Below are positions 1-5,591 of a DNA stretch of 5,966 bases, in pieces; the first letter of the stretch is position 1, and each line of letters starts with the position of its first letter. The stretch comes from JAXHUH01 sp034211175 (GTDB taxonomy: Bacteria; Actinomycetota; Acidimicrobiia; Acidimicrobiales; CAIXPF01): NCBI GenBank assembly GCA_034211175.1, contig JAXHUH010000281.1:1-5966 (forward strand). The letters run 5' to 3'. The position numbers and the translations under genes are program-made. The notes under the pieces are model-generated. The model saw only the letters and a program-made list of their open reading frames with translations, was not told the DNA's origin and did no database searches.

Positions 1-114
1 GGTTCGTACGGGATCTGTGTGGTGTCGGGTGAGCCGATCCCGCAGGAGCGGTTGGAGGCGATCCCGTGGGCGGCGGAGCGGGTGGAGTACAAGACGGGCT
101 CGTTCCGCCGCTGA
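1..114 (+). CDS. DksA/TraR-family protein, C-terminal fragment (5' end outside window)
   Basis: The 37 residues before the TGA at 112-114 read YGIC..SGEPIPQERLEAIPW and end KTGSFRR. This matches the C-terminal zinc-finger region of DksA/TraR-type proteins, which bind the RNA polymerase secondary channel and modulate transcription, typically with ppGpp. The family signature is C-x2-C-x17-C-x2-C. Here the spacing is kept, but only the first cysteine remains: Cys6, Ser9, Arg27 and Tyr30 of the fragment. The finger therefore probably does not bind zinc. The GEPIP and LEAIPWA parts, which form the core of the fold, are well preserved, so the protein is probably functional. Codons end mostly in G, unlike the C-ending minus-strand genes. 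The gene converges on the frameshifted DUF4388 gene, with 31 nt between the stops. The family call is confident; the exact role is not. Confidence 0.8.
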   Translation, partial: GSYGICVVSGEPIPQERLEAIPWAAERVEYKTGSFRR

Positions 115-154
115 ACCCGCGGCCCCGGGTCGCGCCGCTGCTGCGTCAGCGGCG
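115..154. terminator. Hairpins between convergent gene ends (possible bidirectional terminator)
   Basis: Two inverted repeats sit between and over the converging stop codons. ACCCG (115-119) pairs with CGGGT (126-130), starting directly after the plus-strand TGA. CGCCGCTG (133-140) pairs perfectly over 8 bp with CAGCGGCG (147-154) around a 6-nt loop, and covers the minus-strand stop codon at 146-148. Neither stem is followed by a T-run, so intrinsic termination is only a possibility. Confidence 0.35.
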
Positions 155-836
155 GATGGACTCGATGAGCCGTTCGAGCGCCGTGCGGCGTGATCCGCCG
201 GCGACGGGTGCCGCCCGTAGGTCGACGTCCGCCCCCGCACCGGGGCCCGCCGGTCCGCCGTGCCCGGCACCGCCCGGCACGCCCGCCGGTTCCGCTCCCG
301 GGTCGTCGTGCCCGGTCGTCTCCCCCTCGGGCTCGTGACCCACGGGCTCCCCGGACTGGCCGGGCTGCTCGACGGCGGCGAGGAGTGGTCGACACCGGCG
401 CCGGGTCGAGGACCCCCGCCGGGTGGTGGGCGTGGTCGACGAGCTCATAGGTGCCGTGGCTCCGAGCGATGGCCGCCCGGACGTGCTCGACCGTGGTGGC
501 CCGTAGGAACCGACGGATCGCGTCGGGGTCGACCGCCGCCGTCCCGTCGCGCAGCACGCTGCCGAGGAACCGCCCCCGGGCCGTGTGCACGCCGAGTGTC
601 CCGCTCTGCTCGGGCGTGATCAGCCCCGCACGTGCGAGTTGCACCTCGACGGACGGGTCGCCCGCCCGGCCCGCGTGGTAGAGCGCGCCCTTGCTGAAGT
701 GGATGCGGATCTCGCTCGCGGGCTCCGCCTCGTCGACGAGACGGAGCATCCCGCTGAACGACTCGTCGCCCGCGGTCGTGAGCAGGACGTGCACGGTGGC
801 CGTGTCGAGGAGCCCGGTCCGCCTCACGATCCGCAC
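146..836 (-). pseudogene. DUF4388 protein, paralogue of the upstream gene, with an apparent frameshift
   Basis: Read from a GTG at 836 (or 827), the first ~147 codons give a DUF4388 domain collinear with the neighbouring gene: VRRTGLLDTATVHVLL, FSGMLRL, HFSKGALYHAGRAG, GVHTARGRFLG and HHPAGVLDPAPVST. At about 384-389 the homology moves to the next frame, which carries an LLAAVEQPG start, a short Gly/Pro/Ala linker and the end RRTALERLIESIRR with a stop at 146-148. That end matches the neighbour's RRRALERLIRSIRS. The original frame has no stop and stays open through the window edge, opposite the plus-strand gene. One extra base or two missing bases would explain the shift; a sequencing error, a real mutation or programmed slippage are all possible. 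GAAGGGG at 840-846 favours GTG 836, while alignment with the paralogue favours 827. The gene lies 127 nt (from 836) after the preceding stop. The reconstructed protein is ~226-229 aa. Confidence 0.75.
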
Positions 837-963
837 GATCCCCTTCGACTCCCGGGACGCGCCCGCCGACCCGCCGCGTCGGGGGCCAACGTACCGGCCG
901 GGATCGGTGATGGTGCGGACGTCATCCGCGGCGGCGCATCGAGGCCCCTCGGCGGCCGGGCGG

Positions 964-1974
964 TCAGGACCGGATCGAGCGGATGAGCCGTTCGAGCGCA
1001 CGGCGCCGGACGCTGCTGCGCGCCGCGGTGGTGTCCCCCCGCTCGGCGGGCTCCGCCGGCGCGGGCCCGTGCGGTGGCCCGGCGCCGCTGGTCGCCGGGG
1101 CCGGACGAGGGGTCTCCTCGTCGCTCTCGATCGCGGCCCGCCGGGAGGGCAGCGGCACCGCACCGGCCGGCTCCCGTGCGCCGGTCGGCGCCGCCTCGTC
1201 GTCGGACGGCGTCGGCTCCGCCGGTGAGACCGGCGTCTCCTCGGGTGTGGGCGCCGGCGGGGCGTCGTCGGTGCGCGGGCCGTTCCCTGCGCCGGATATC
1301 GGCTCCGTCGGCCGCGTCGAGCGGGGCAGCGGGGCCGGGGCCACCCCGGAGCCGAAGCGACGCAGGGGCACCGGTCGGACGTCGGTGGTCGAGGACGTCT
1401 GGCGCGGCGCGGCGCGGCGCGGCGGTGCATCGGGGCGGGCACGATCCTCGGGGAGCTCGATCCATCGACGCACCGACGACGGCTCGCGCTGGGGGAGGCC
1501 GCTGGCCGGGTCCTCCGCTGGCTGGTCCGCGGCCCGGAGCACGGTGGCCACCGGCGACGCGTCGATGACACCGGCCGCGTGGTGCTCGTGCGCCAGGAAG
1601 AGGAACTTGCCGTGTCGGAGCTCGAGCATGCGACGCACCTGCTCCACGGTGCGCCCCCGGACGAACGACCGGATTCGCTGGTGGTCGACGCCGGGCCGGT
1701 CGCCCACGAGCGCGCGACCGAGGTACCGGCCCCGTGCCGTGTTCACGCCGAGCGTGTCGCGCTGCTCGGCGGTGATGACCCCGGCGTCGGCGAGGAGCTC
1801 CTCGATCGGGGCCTCGCCGCGGGTCGCGGCGTAGTAGATCTCCCCGTGGGTGAGGTAGATCTCCATCTCGCCACCCTCGTGGGTGACGCGCAAGGTCCCG
1901 CTGAGCCGTTCGGCCCCGGCGTCGTTGAGGAGCACCCGCACGCCGACGTTGTCGAGGAACCCGGCGCGCTTCAT
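964..1974 (-). CDS. DUF4388 domain protein with disordered linker and C-terminal basic helix
   Basis: The 336-residue protein has three parts. Residues 1-150 resemble DUF4388 (PatA N-terminal-like): LSGTLRV (24-30), a strand pair MEIYLTHGEIYYAAT (37-51), an EELLADAGVITAEQ helix region (58-71) and GVNTARGRYLG (76-86). Residues ~150-315 are rich in Pro, Ala, Glu, Arg and Thr and look disordered. Residues ~319-336 form a basic helix, RRRALERLIRSIRS. DUF4388 occurs in bacterial signalling proteins, often near GTPases and response regulators, and its molecular role is poorly defined. The ATG overlaps the stop of the upstream GTPase gene by 4 nt (ATGA at 1971-1974), which implies translational coupling and a shared function. 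No transmembrane segment or enzymatic motif is visible. The downstream gene is a paralogue with the same tail. I infer an adaptor or output protein in which the tail docks on a partner. Confidence 0.82.
   Translation of the reverse strand: MKRAGFLDNVGVRVLLNDAGAERLSGTLRVTHEGGEMEIYLTHGEIYYAATRGEAPIEELLADAGVITAEQRDTLGVNTARGRYLGRALVGDRPGVDHQRIRSFVRGRTVEQVRRMLELRHGKFLFLAHEHHAAGVIDASPVATVLRAADQPAEDPASGLPQREPSSVRRWIELPEDRARPDAPPRRAAPRQTSSTTDVRPVPLRRFGSGVAPAPLPRSTRPTEPISGAGNGPRTDDAPPAPTPEETPVSPAEPTPSDDEAAPTGAREPAGAVPLPSRRAAIESDEETPRPAPATSGAGPPHGPAPAEPAERGDTTAARSSVRRRALERLIRSIRS
1401..1422. repeat. Short tandem repeat of the pentamer GGCGC
   Basis: Four exact copies of GGCGC (1401-1420) are followed by a partial copy, inside the part of the DUF4388 gene that encodes the disordered linker (residues around APPRRAAPRQT). 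The unit is not a multiple of three, so gain or loss of one copy would shift the frame and remove the conserved C-terminal helix. Confidence 0.6.
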
Positions 1975-3365
1975 GTCGGGTCCCCGGCCGGCGGCCGGCT
2001 GACGAGACCCCAGGCGTGCGCGGTGTCGGCGAGCCCCTGCGCCTCGAGCGCGCGCACGAGGACCTCACGGTCGTAGCGGTCGATGATCCGCTGCGCCGCG
2101 GCGCCGATGGTCAACGCATCGGACCTCGTGTCGTCGTCCTGCTCACACAGACCTACGTACCACGGCCCCGACGGGTCCTCCGCCACCGTGCTCAGGGAGA
2201 TCCTCAAGGCGGGGCACGACGTCGTCGCGCCGATCCCCCGGAGGCGGGTCGCGGCGTCCGCCAGCGTGGCGAGCGCGCGGGACGGATCGGGATCGTTCGT
2301 CGCCTCGCCGAGTGCGTCGGCCAGGGATCGCTGCCGCCGGACCACCTCGAAGAGGACCCCGGACCGCCCGTCGTCGGCAACGCTGACCGCGCGGTCCGAC
2401 AGCACGGTCCGCACCGGTTCGAGGAGGCGGACGAGCTCGTCGAATCGTCGCCGGACCAGCTCGAACGAGGACGCGCTCGTCCGTCGCACCAGCCAGCCGC
2501 CGGTCCGGACGATCTCGGCGCCCGTGGTCAGCAACGCCCGGCCGAGCTCCTCGTCGGCGTTGGCCGCGGCGAGCACGTCGGCGGACGGGTCCGGGCTCCA
2601 CGTGGCCGTCGCGCCCAGTGCGGGTGCGAGCGGCCGTGCCGTCGGGGTGTGCACCCCGTCCCGGAGCGGCTCGGGCTCGGCGTCGCGCCCGCCGCCTCGG
2701 CCCCGGGGCGGTTGCGATTCGGGGGCGGACGCGTCCGCCATGAGCGAGGTGAGGTCCAGGCGCTCGGGGCGTTCCGGCCCGGCGGCGCCGCGCAGCGCAC
2801 GGACGCTCGCCCGAACCGCGAACACGAAGGCCTGGCGCACACCGGCGCCCGTGTGCGCCGAGGTCTCGACGATCGCGGCGTCACCGCTGTCGATCGTTGC
2901 GCGGAGTTGCTCCTCGGTCGCGGCGCCGTCGAGGTCCGCCTTGTTCGCGGCGATGACGACCTCCGGCGTTCGTCGTCCGCGTCCGAGCGCGTCGCGGAGC
3001 CCGTCGAACCAGGTCGCGGCGTCGACGAGATCGGCGGTCGCGTCGACGACCGCGACGACGGCGTCCGCCGTGCGCACGACGGCCTCCCAGCGCTCGTCGC
3101 CGGTGTGCCCGGGAACGGCGACGACCTGGCATCGGAGCCGCCGACCCTCGAAGGCGCCGCCCGTGTGCTCGAGCCACTCGAGGGTCGATGGTGCACCCGA
3201 GGCGTCCCCGGGTGCCGCGCCGGACTGCTCCGTCGTCGTCGAGGTGATCGGCTCCCCGAGGGTCGATGCCAACGATCGGATCATGGTCGACGTGCCGGCG
3301 TCCGCCGGCCCGAGGTAGACGACCGTGACGACGAGCGGCTCGCCGCCGCTGCCCGGAGCCGTCAT
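1971..3365 (-). CDS. Large MglA/Ras-like GTPase-related protein with degenerate P-loop and novel C-terminal region
   Basis: Residues 10-195 of this 464-aa protein resemble a small Ras/MglA-type GTPase. A first strand VVTVVYLG leads into a P-loop-like GPADAGTST (19-27). The G3 region reads VAVPGHTG (82-89), as in MglA (VPGQ), followed by DAVVAVVDAT (101-110). G4 is a canonical NKAD (141-144) and G5 is TSA (168-170). The P-loop lysine of GxxxxGK[ST] is replaced by Thr25, so nucleotide binding or hydrolysis may be weak or lost. After a low-complexity linker (~205-260, with a Gly/Arg stretch), residues ~262-455 form an alpha/beta region I do not recognise, including FELVRRRFDELVRLLEPV and a final IIDRYDREVLVRALEAQG helix. 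Typical MglA proteins are ~195 aa, so this is a fusion or extension. The ATG is 27 nt after the preceding stop, with no strong Shine-Dalgarno. The 3' end overlaps the DUF4388 start. Confidence 0.82.
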   Translation of the reverse strand: MTAPGSGGEPLVVTVVYLGPADAGTSTMIRSLASTLGEPITSTTTEQSGAAPGDASGAPSTLEWLEHTGGAFEGRRLRCQVVAVPGHTGDERWEAVVRTADAVVAVVDATADLVDAATWFDGLRDALGRGRRTPEVVIAANKADLDGAATEEQLRATIDSGDAAIVETSAHTGAGVRQAFVFAVRASVRALRGAAGPERPERLDLTSLMADASAPESQPPRGRGGGRDAEPEPLRDGVHTPTARPLAPALGATATWSPDPSADVLAAANADEELGRALLTTGAEIVRTGGWLVRRTSASSFELVRRRFDELVRLLEPVRTVLSDRAVSVADDGRSGVLFEVVRRQRSLADALGEATNDPDPSRALATLADAATRLRGIGATTSCPALRISLSTVAEDPSGPWYVGLCEQDDDTRSDALTIGAAAQRIIDRYDREVLVRALEAQGLADTAHAWGLVSRPPAGDPT

Positions 3366-3392
3366 GGGTTGATCAGGCGCGACACCGGCGCA

Positions 3393-3770
3393 TCACGCCT
3401 CGAAGTCGCGGAGGTGCCGGGTGAGGACCGAGCGCACGATGGCGTGGTTGGTCGCCTGGCGGTCGGCGGCGAGGTAGATGAAGGTCGACGGCGACAGGAG
3501 CCGGATGCAGTGGATCTGGTCGTCGATGGTCACGAGGATCTCGTCGAGCCCGCCGTCGAGGCCGATGGCCCCGAGGATCTTGAGCTTCTGCTTGACGAGC
3601 TCGCTGTTGAAGGCGCTCGCCGTCGTGACGTCGAAGCTCGGGTCCTTCACCTTGACGCCGAGCGTCATGCCCGAGTCGAGATCGACGAGCGAGGCGGCGA
3701 TGAAGCCGGACATCTCGTGCTCGATGCGCTCGATCGACTCGATGATCTGGTTCTCCGACAGCATGGCCAT
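3393..3770 (-). CDS. Roadblock-like protein, paralogue of the operon's first gene
   Basis: A 125-residue alpha/beta protein. It begins with a long helix (IIESIERIEHEMSG), then a strand and loop SLVDLDSGMTLG (27-38), the helix ELVKQKLKILGAIGL, a strand EILVTIDDQIHCIRLL, the hydrophobic strand TFIYLAAD and a last helix. Order and length fit the Roadblock/LC7 fold. It matches the operon's first gene closely at DSGMTLG, at the helix before GL.D.(I/L)(E/D)(D/E)ILVT and at (F)(L/I)YLA. Roadblock proteins dimerise and often act as partners or activators of small GTPases, as MglB does for MglA. The ATG at 3770 is chosen over the internal ATG at 3764 because GGGGAGGA (3776-3783) lies 5 nt upstream of it. 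The gap to the upstream gene is 36 nt. There is no signal peptide or membrane segment, so it is probably cytosolic. Confidence 0.8.
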   Translation of the reverse strand: MAMLSENQIIESIERIEHEMSGFIAASLVDLDSGMTLGVKVKDPSFDVTTASAFNSELVKQKLKILGAIGLDGGLDEILVTIDDQIHCIRLLSPSTFIYLAADRQATNHAIVRSVLTRHLRDFEA

Positions 3771-3775
3771 GCGGG

Positions 3776-3783
3776 TCCTCCCC
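3776..3783 (-). promoter_or_regulatory. Shine-Dalgarno of the second Roadblock-like gene
   Basis: The minus strand reads GGGGAGGA five bases upstream of the ATG at 3770. It decides between that ATG and the in-frame ATG two codons further in. Confidence 0.7.
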
Positions 3784-3800
3784 TGTTCGTACGTTGGGCG

Positions 3801-3815
3801 GTGCGCTCAGCGCAC
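3801..3815. other. Perfect hairpin over the stop codon of the MglB-like gene
   Basis: GTGCGC (3801-3806) and GCGCAC (3810-3815) form a perfect inverted repeat around the stop codon TCA (read as TGA on the minus strand) at 3807-3809. There is no T-run. It may affect mRNA stability or coupling between the two Roadblock genes, or be incidental in such GC-rich DNA. Confidence 0.35.
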
Positions 3816-4205
3816 CTGGCCGAGCTCCGGCTCGGTGATGGTCCGGAGGCGTTCGGTGACCTCGCGTGCGTCGAGATGGACGCGGGCGAGGTTGACCCCG
3901 GACGCGGTCATCACGCACAGCAGCGCGTGGTGACCGACCGCGTAGTAGGCGACGTAGCCGTCGCGGCTCCTCACGGTCGCCTCCTCGACCGGGCTCGGGC
4001 CGAGCAGGTCGGCGACCTGGTGGCCGATGCCCAGCGCGGAGGCGAGGATGGCGGCGATCGATGTCGGCTCGCCGCGCTGCAGCGAGAAGGCGATCGGGTG
4101 GCCGTCCGCGCTCGCGACCATCACGCCGGTGATGTTGGGAACGGCCTCGATGAGACGGACCAGCTCCTGCCGCACGGCGGCGCGGCACGGCTCTGAGAGA
4201 TGCAT
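3807..4205 (-). CDS. Roadblock/LC7 domain protein (MglB/CvnB-like)
   Basis: This 132-aa protein is the most canonical Roadblock/LC7 member here. An N-terminal helix (RAAVRQELVRLIEAVPN) is followed by the family hallmark GVMVASADGHPIAFSL (27-42). Then come a helix SIAAILASALGIGHQVADLLG (49-69), strands around EATVRSRDGYVAYYAVG and ALLCVMTASGVNLARVHLDA (94-113), and a final helix. Family members such as MglB and CvnB are ~110-160 aa and regulate small GTPases; MglB is the activating protein of MglA. It lies directly after the first GTPase gene, as expected for a cognate pair, although the gap is 71 nt. The start is uncertain. ATG 4205 has TGAGGT five bases upstream, but an in-frame GTG at 4223, preceded by AAGGGGG, would add six residues. 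No membrane segment is seen. Confidence 0.88.
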   Translation of the reverse strand: MHLSEPCRAAVRQELVRLIEAVPNITGVMVASADGHPIAFSLQRGEPTSIAAILASALGIGHQVADLLGPSPVEEATVRSRDGYVAYYAVGHHALLCVMTASGVNLARVHLDAREVTERLRTITEPELGQVR

Positions 4206-4276
4206 CGTGTACCTCACATCCACGCCTGTTCCCCCTTGCGTGGTCTGCGCGAGTGTCGTCGGGTGATCGGGACTGC

Positions 4277-4912
4277 TCAGTGGTCGCCGATGGCGGCGGC
4301 TTCGTCCGGGCCCACCTCGTCGAGGGCGAGGTCGTCGACCGGCCCGTCGTCGAGGCACTCGAGGACCCGGATCAGCACCTCGGTGAGAAGGTTGCGGACG
4401 GAGTCCGGCTCGACGAGCTGGCACGGGACGACCGGGGTCGTCGGATCGACACCGAGGGTTGCCCGGAGCTCGTCGACGTGGGTCCCCCCGTCGTGCGCCC
4501 GGTTGGCGGCCACGACGAACGGTGCGTCGCCGAGGCCCGAGAAGTGGCGTGCCATCGCGGCCGCGTCGGACCACGTCGTGCGATCGGACGCGTCGACCAC
4601 GAGCAGCTTGGCGTCGGCGCCCCGGGCCAGCACGTCCCACATGAAGCGGAACCGCGACTGGCCCGGCGTGCCGAAGAGGAGCAGCTCGATCGGCGGGTCC
4701 CCGCCCACCGTGAACTTGCCGAAGTCCATCGACACGGTCGTGGAGCCCTTCACGGCCACCTCGGACGCGTCCGTCGTCGACACCTCGGTCAACACGACCG
4801 GGATCTCCGAGATCTCCGAGATGAGTGCGGTCTTCCCTGCCGAGAACGGTCCGGTGACCACGATCTTGAAGACCTGGGTCGCGTAGCCGTCCGACGTGGC
4901 CGTGTCCGCCAT
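4277..4912 (-). CDS. MglA/CvnD-like small GTP-binding protein
   Basis: A 211-residue Ras-like GTPase of the actinobacterial ATP/GTP-binding family (CvnD type). The P-loop GPFSAGKT (21-28) is intact and leads into ALISEISEIPV. TTVSMDFG (58-65) provides switch I. G3 reads FGTPGQ (80-85) in place of DxxG, which is usual for this family, and is followed by FRFMWDVL. VVDASD lies at 105-110. The G4 position reads NRAHD (137-141) in place of NKxD, and G5 is probably PCQ (163-165). The tail (188-211) is acidic and ends GDH. These proteins act as molecular switches controlled by Roadblock partners, and such genes flank this one on both sides. The start at 4912 lies 29 nt after the preceding stop, lacks a clear Shine-Dalgarno and may rely on coupling. 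GTP binding is expected, but no lipidation site or membrane anchor is visible. Confidence 0.9.
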   Translation of the reverse strand: MADTATSDGYATQVFKIVVTGPFSAGKTALISEISEIPVVLTEVSTTDASEVAVKGSTTVSMDFGKFTVGGDPPIELLLFGTPGQSRFRFMWDVLARGADAKLLVVDASDRTTWSDAAAMARHFSGLGDAPFVVAANRAHDGGTHVDELRATLGVDPTTPVVPCQLVEPDSVRNLLTEVLIRVLECLDDGPVDDLALDEVGPDEAAAIGDH

Positions 4913-4941
4913 CGATGCGCCGTTGGTCGACGAGGGCCCGG

Positions 4942-5313
4942 TCAGAGGATGAGGTTCTGCTCGACGCCCTGCAGCGAGCGGCGGGCCATCGCCAGGTTCG
5001 CCTGCGCCTTGTGGAGCGCGAGGTAGAGGAAGAGGCCCTTGCCCTTGTTGGAACGGATCAGTCGGATCAGGTGGTACTGCGAGCCGAGCGTGATGAGGAT
5101 GTCCTCGATCTCGTCGTTGAGGCCGAGCTGGCGCATCGTGTTCATCTTCGCCCGGACGACCTCGGTGTTGCCGGCCGCGGCGACCTCGAGGTTGAGCTCG
5201 GAGCTGCCGCCCTCGGTGCCGAGGGTCATGCCGCTGTCGTAATCGACGAGCGCGACGCCGACCGCGCCGCTGATCGTCATGGCTTCCTTGAGGGAAGTCG
5301 CCAGGTCCGCCAT
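4942..5313 (-). CDS. Roadblock-like protein, first gene of the operon
   Basis: A 123-aa protein starting MADLATSLKEAM. It has VGVALVDYDSGMTLG (18-32), a helix EVVRAKMNTMRQLGL, a strand DILITLGSQYHLIRLI, the hydrophobic strand GLFLYLAL and a closing helix (KAQANLAMARRSLQGV). Length and secondary-structure order fit a Roadblock/LC7-type fold. It is clearly paralogous to the gene at 3393-3770, sharing DSGMTLG and the ILIT/ILVT...IRL segment. It is probably a partner of the GTPase encoded 29 nt downstream. The ATG at 5313 is chosen because GGAGGT (5320-5325) lies 6 nt upstream. A longer reading from 5478 would translate the promoter-like, less GC-rich leader and is unlikely. It is the first gene after the divergent intergenic region, so the operon promoter should lie just upstream. 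Confidence 0.82.
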   Translation of the reverse strand: MADLATSLKEAMTISGAVGVALVDYDSGMTLGTEGGSSELNLEVAAAGNTEVVRAKMNTMRQLGLNDEIEDILITLGSQYHLIRLIRSNKGKGLFLYLALHKAQANLAMARRSLQGVEQNLIL

Positions 5314-5319
5314 GGGTCC

Positions 5320-5325
5320 ACCTCC
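5320..5325 (-). promoter_or_regulatory. Strong Shine-Dalgarno of the operon's first gene
   Basis: The minus strand reads GGAGGT six bases before the ATG at 5313. It is the best ribosome-binding site in the operon and fixes the start against the longer upstream reading. Confidence 0.8.
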
Positions 5326-5375
5326 GCCGGTGTTCTCCTGAACGCAGGCCAACATCGCCGGGCCCGCGGTCGACA

Positions 5376-5403
5376 ACCATACCTGCCCGCACCCGGTGCC
5401 GAA
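5376..5403 (-). promoter_or_regulatory. Candidate promoter of the GTPase/Roadblock operon
   Basis: On the minus strand TATGGT (5376-5381) fits the TAnnnT -10 consensus. A weak -35-like TTCGGC (about 5398-5403) lies 16 nt upstream. Transcription would begin ~55 nt before the first ATG. The -35 match is poor, so this is tentative. Confidence 0.3.
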
Positions 5404-5512
5404 CACGTGACCAACGGATTCTTGTGGAAGACGCGAGTACCTGATATCGGGTTCTTTGTTACGTGCTGTCACCCGCACGGACGGTGGTGTCGTGCTGGTG
5501 ATTCATGGACCA

Positions 5513-5524
5513 GGATCGCGATCC
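5513..5524. repeat. Perfect 12-bp palindrome GGATCGCGATCC
   Basis: The sequence is its own reverse complement over 12 bp and lies about midway between the divergent genes. An adjacent imperfect repeat, CGTGA (5524-5528) and TCACG (5533-5537), follows at once. Such sites can be operators for dimeric regulators; no regulator is identified here. Confidence 0.5.
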
Positions 5525-5545
5525 GTGACCGATCACGCGGCAAAT

Positions 5546-5591
5546 CGCGCGCTCCGTCATGTCGTGAAACGACGAGAACGTCGAGCGCGCG
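5546..5591. repeat. 9-bp inverted repeat with nested hairpins
   Basis: CGCGCGCTC (5546-5554) pairs perfectly with GAGCGCGCG (5583-5591). The 28-nt interval holds two mutually exclusive small stems: GTCGT/ACGAC (5561-5565 and 5569-5573, loop GAA) and CGACG/CGTCG (5570-5574 and 5579-5583, loop AGAA). The second also competes for one base of the outer stem. It could be an operator or a structured RNA leader. Confidence 0.45.

Noticed and set aside
824..925. 33-codon minus-strand ORF from ATG 925 ending at the start of the second DUF4388 gene
   Set aside because: It could be a coupling leader peptide, but there is no clear ribosome-binding site and the composition is that of the surrounding random GC-rich frames.
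940..951. Small hairpin CGAG/CTCG after the first DUF4388 gene as a terminator
   Set aside because: The stem is only 4-5 bp with no T-run; too weak to call in DNA of this base composition.
824..2068. Long minus-strand open frame of 414 codons over both DUF4388 genes
   Set aside because: It is Arg/Pro-rich without domains and lies in another frame over a clearly conserved DUF4388 gene; a shadow of GC-rich coding DNA.
2016..4196. Plus-strand open frame of 726 codons
   Set aside because: It is antisense to the second GTPase and two Roadblock genes, has Arg/Gly/Asp-rich composition and no recognisable fold.
5314..5478. N-terminal extension of the first Roadblock-like gene to ATG 5478
   Set aside because: The extension does not resemble the paralogue, lacks a good ribosome-binding site and covers the promoter-like region; ATG 5313 has GGAGGT at ideal spacing.
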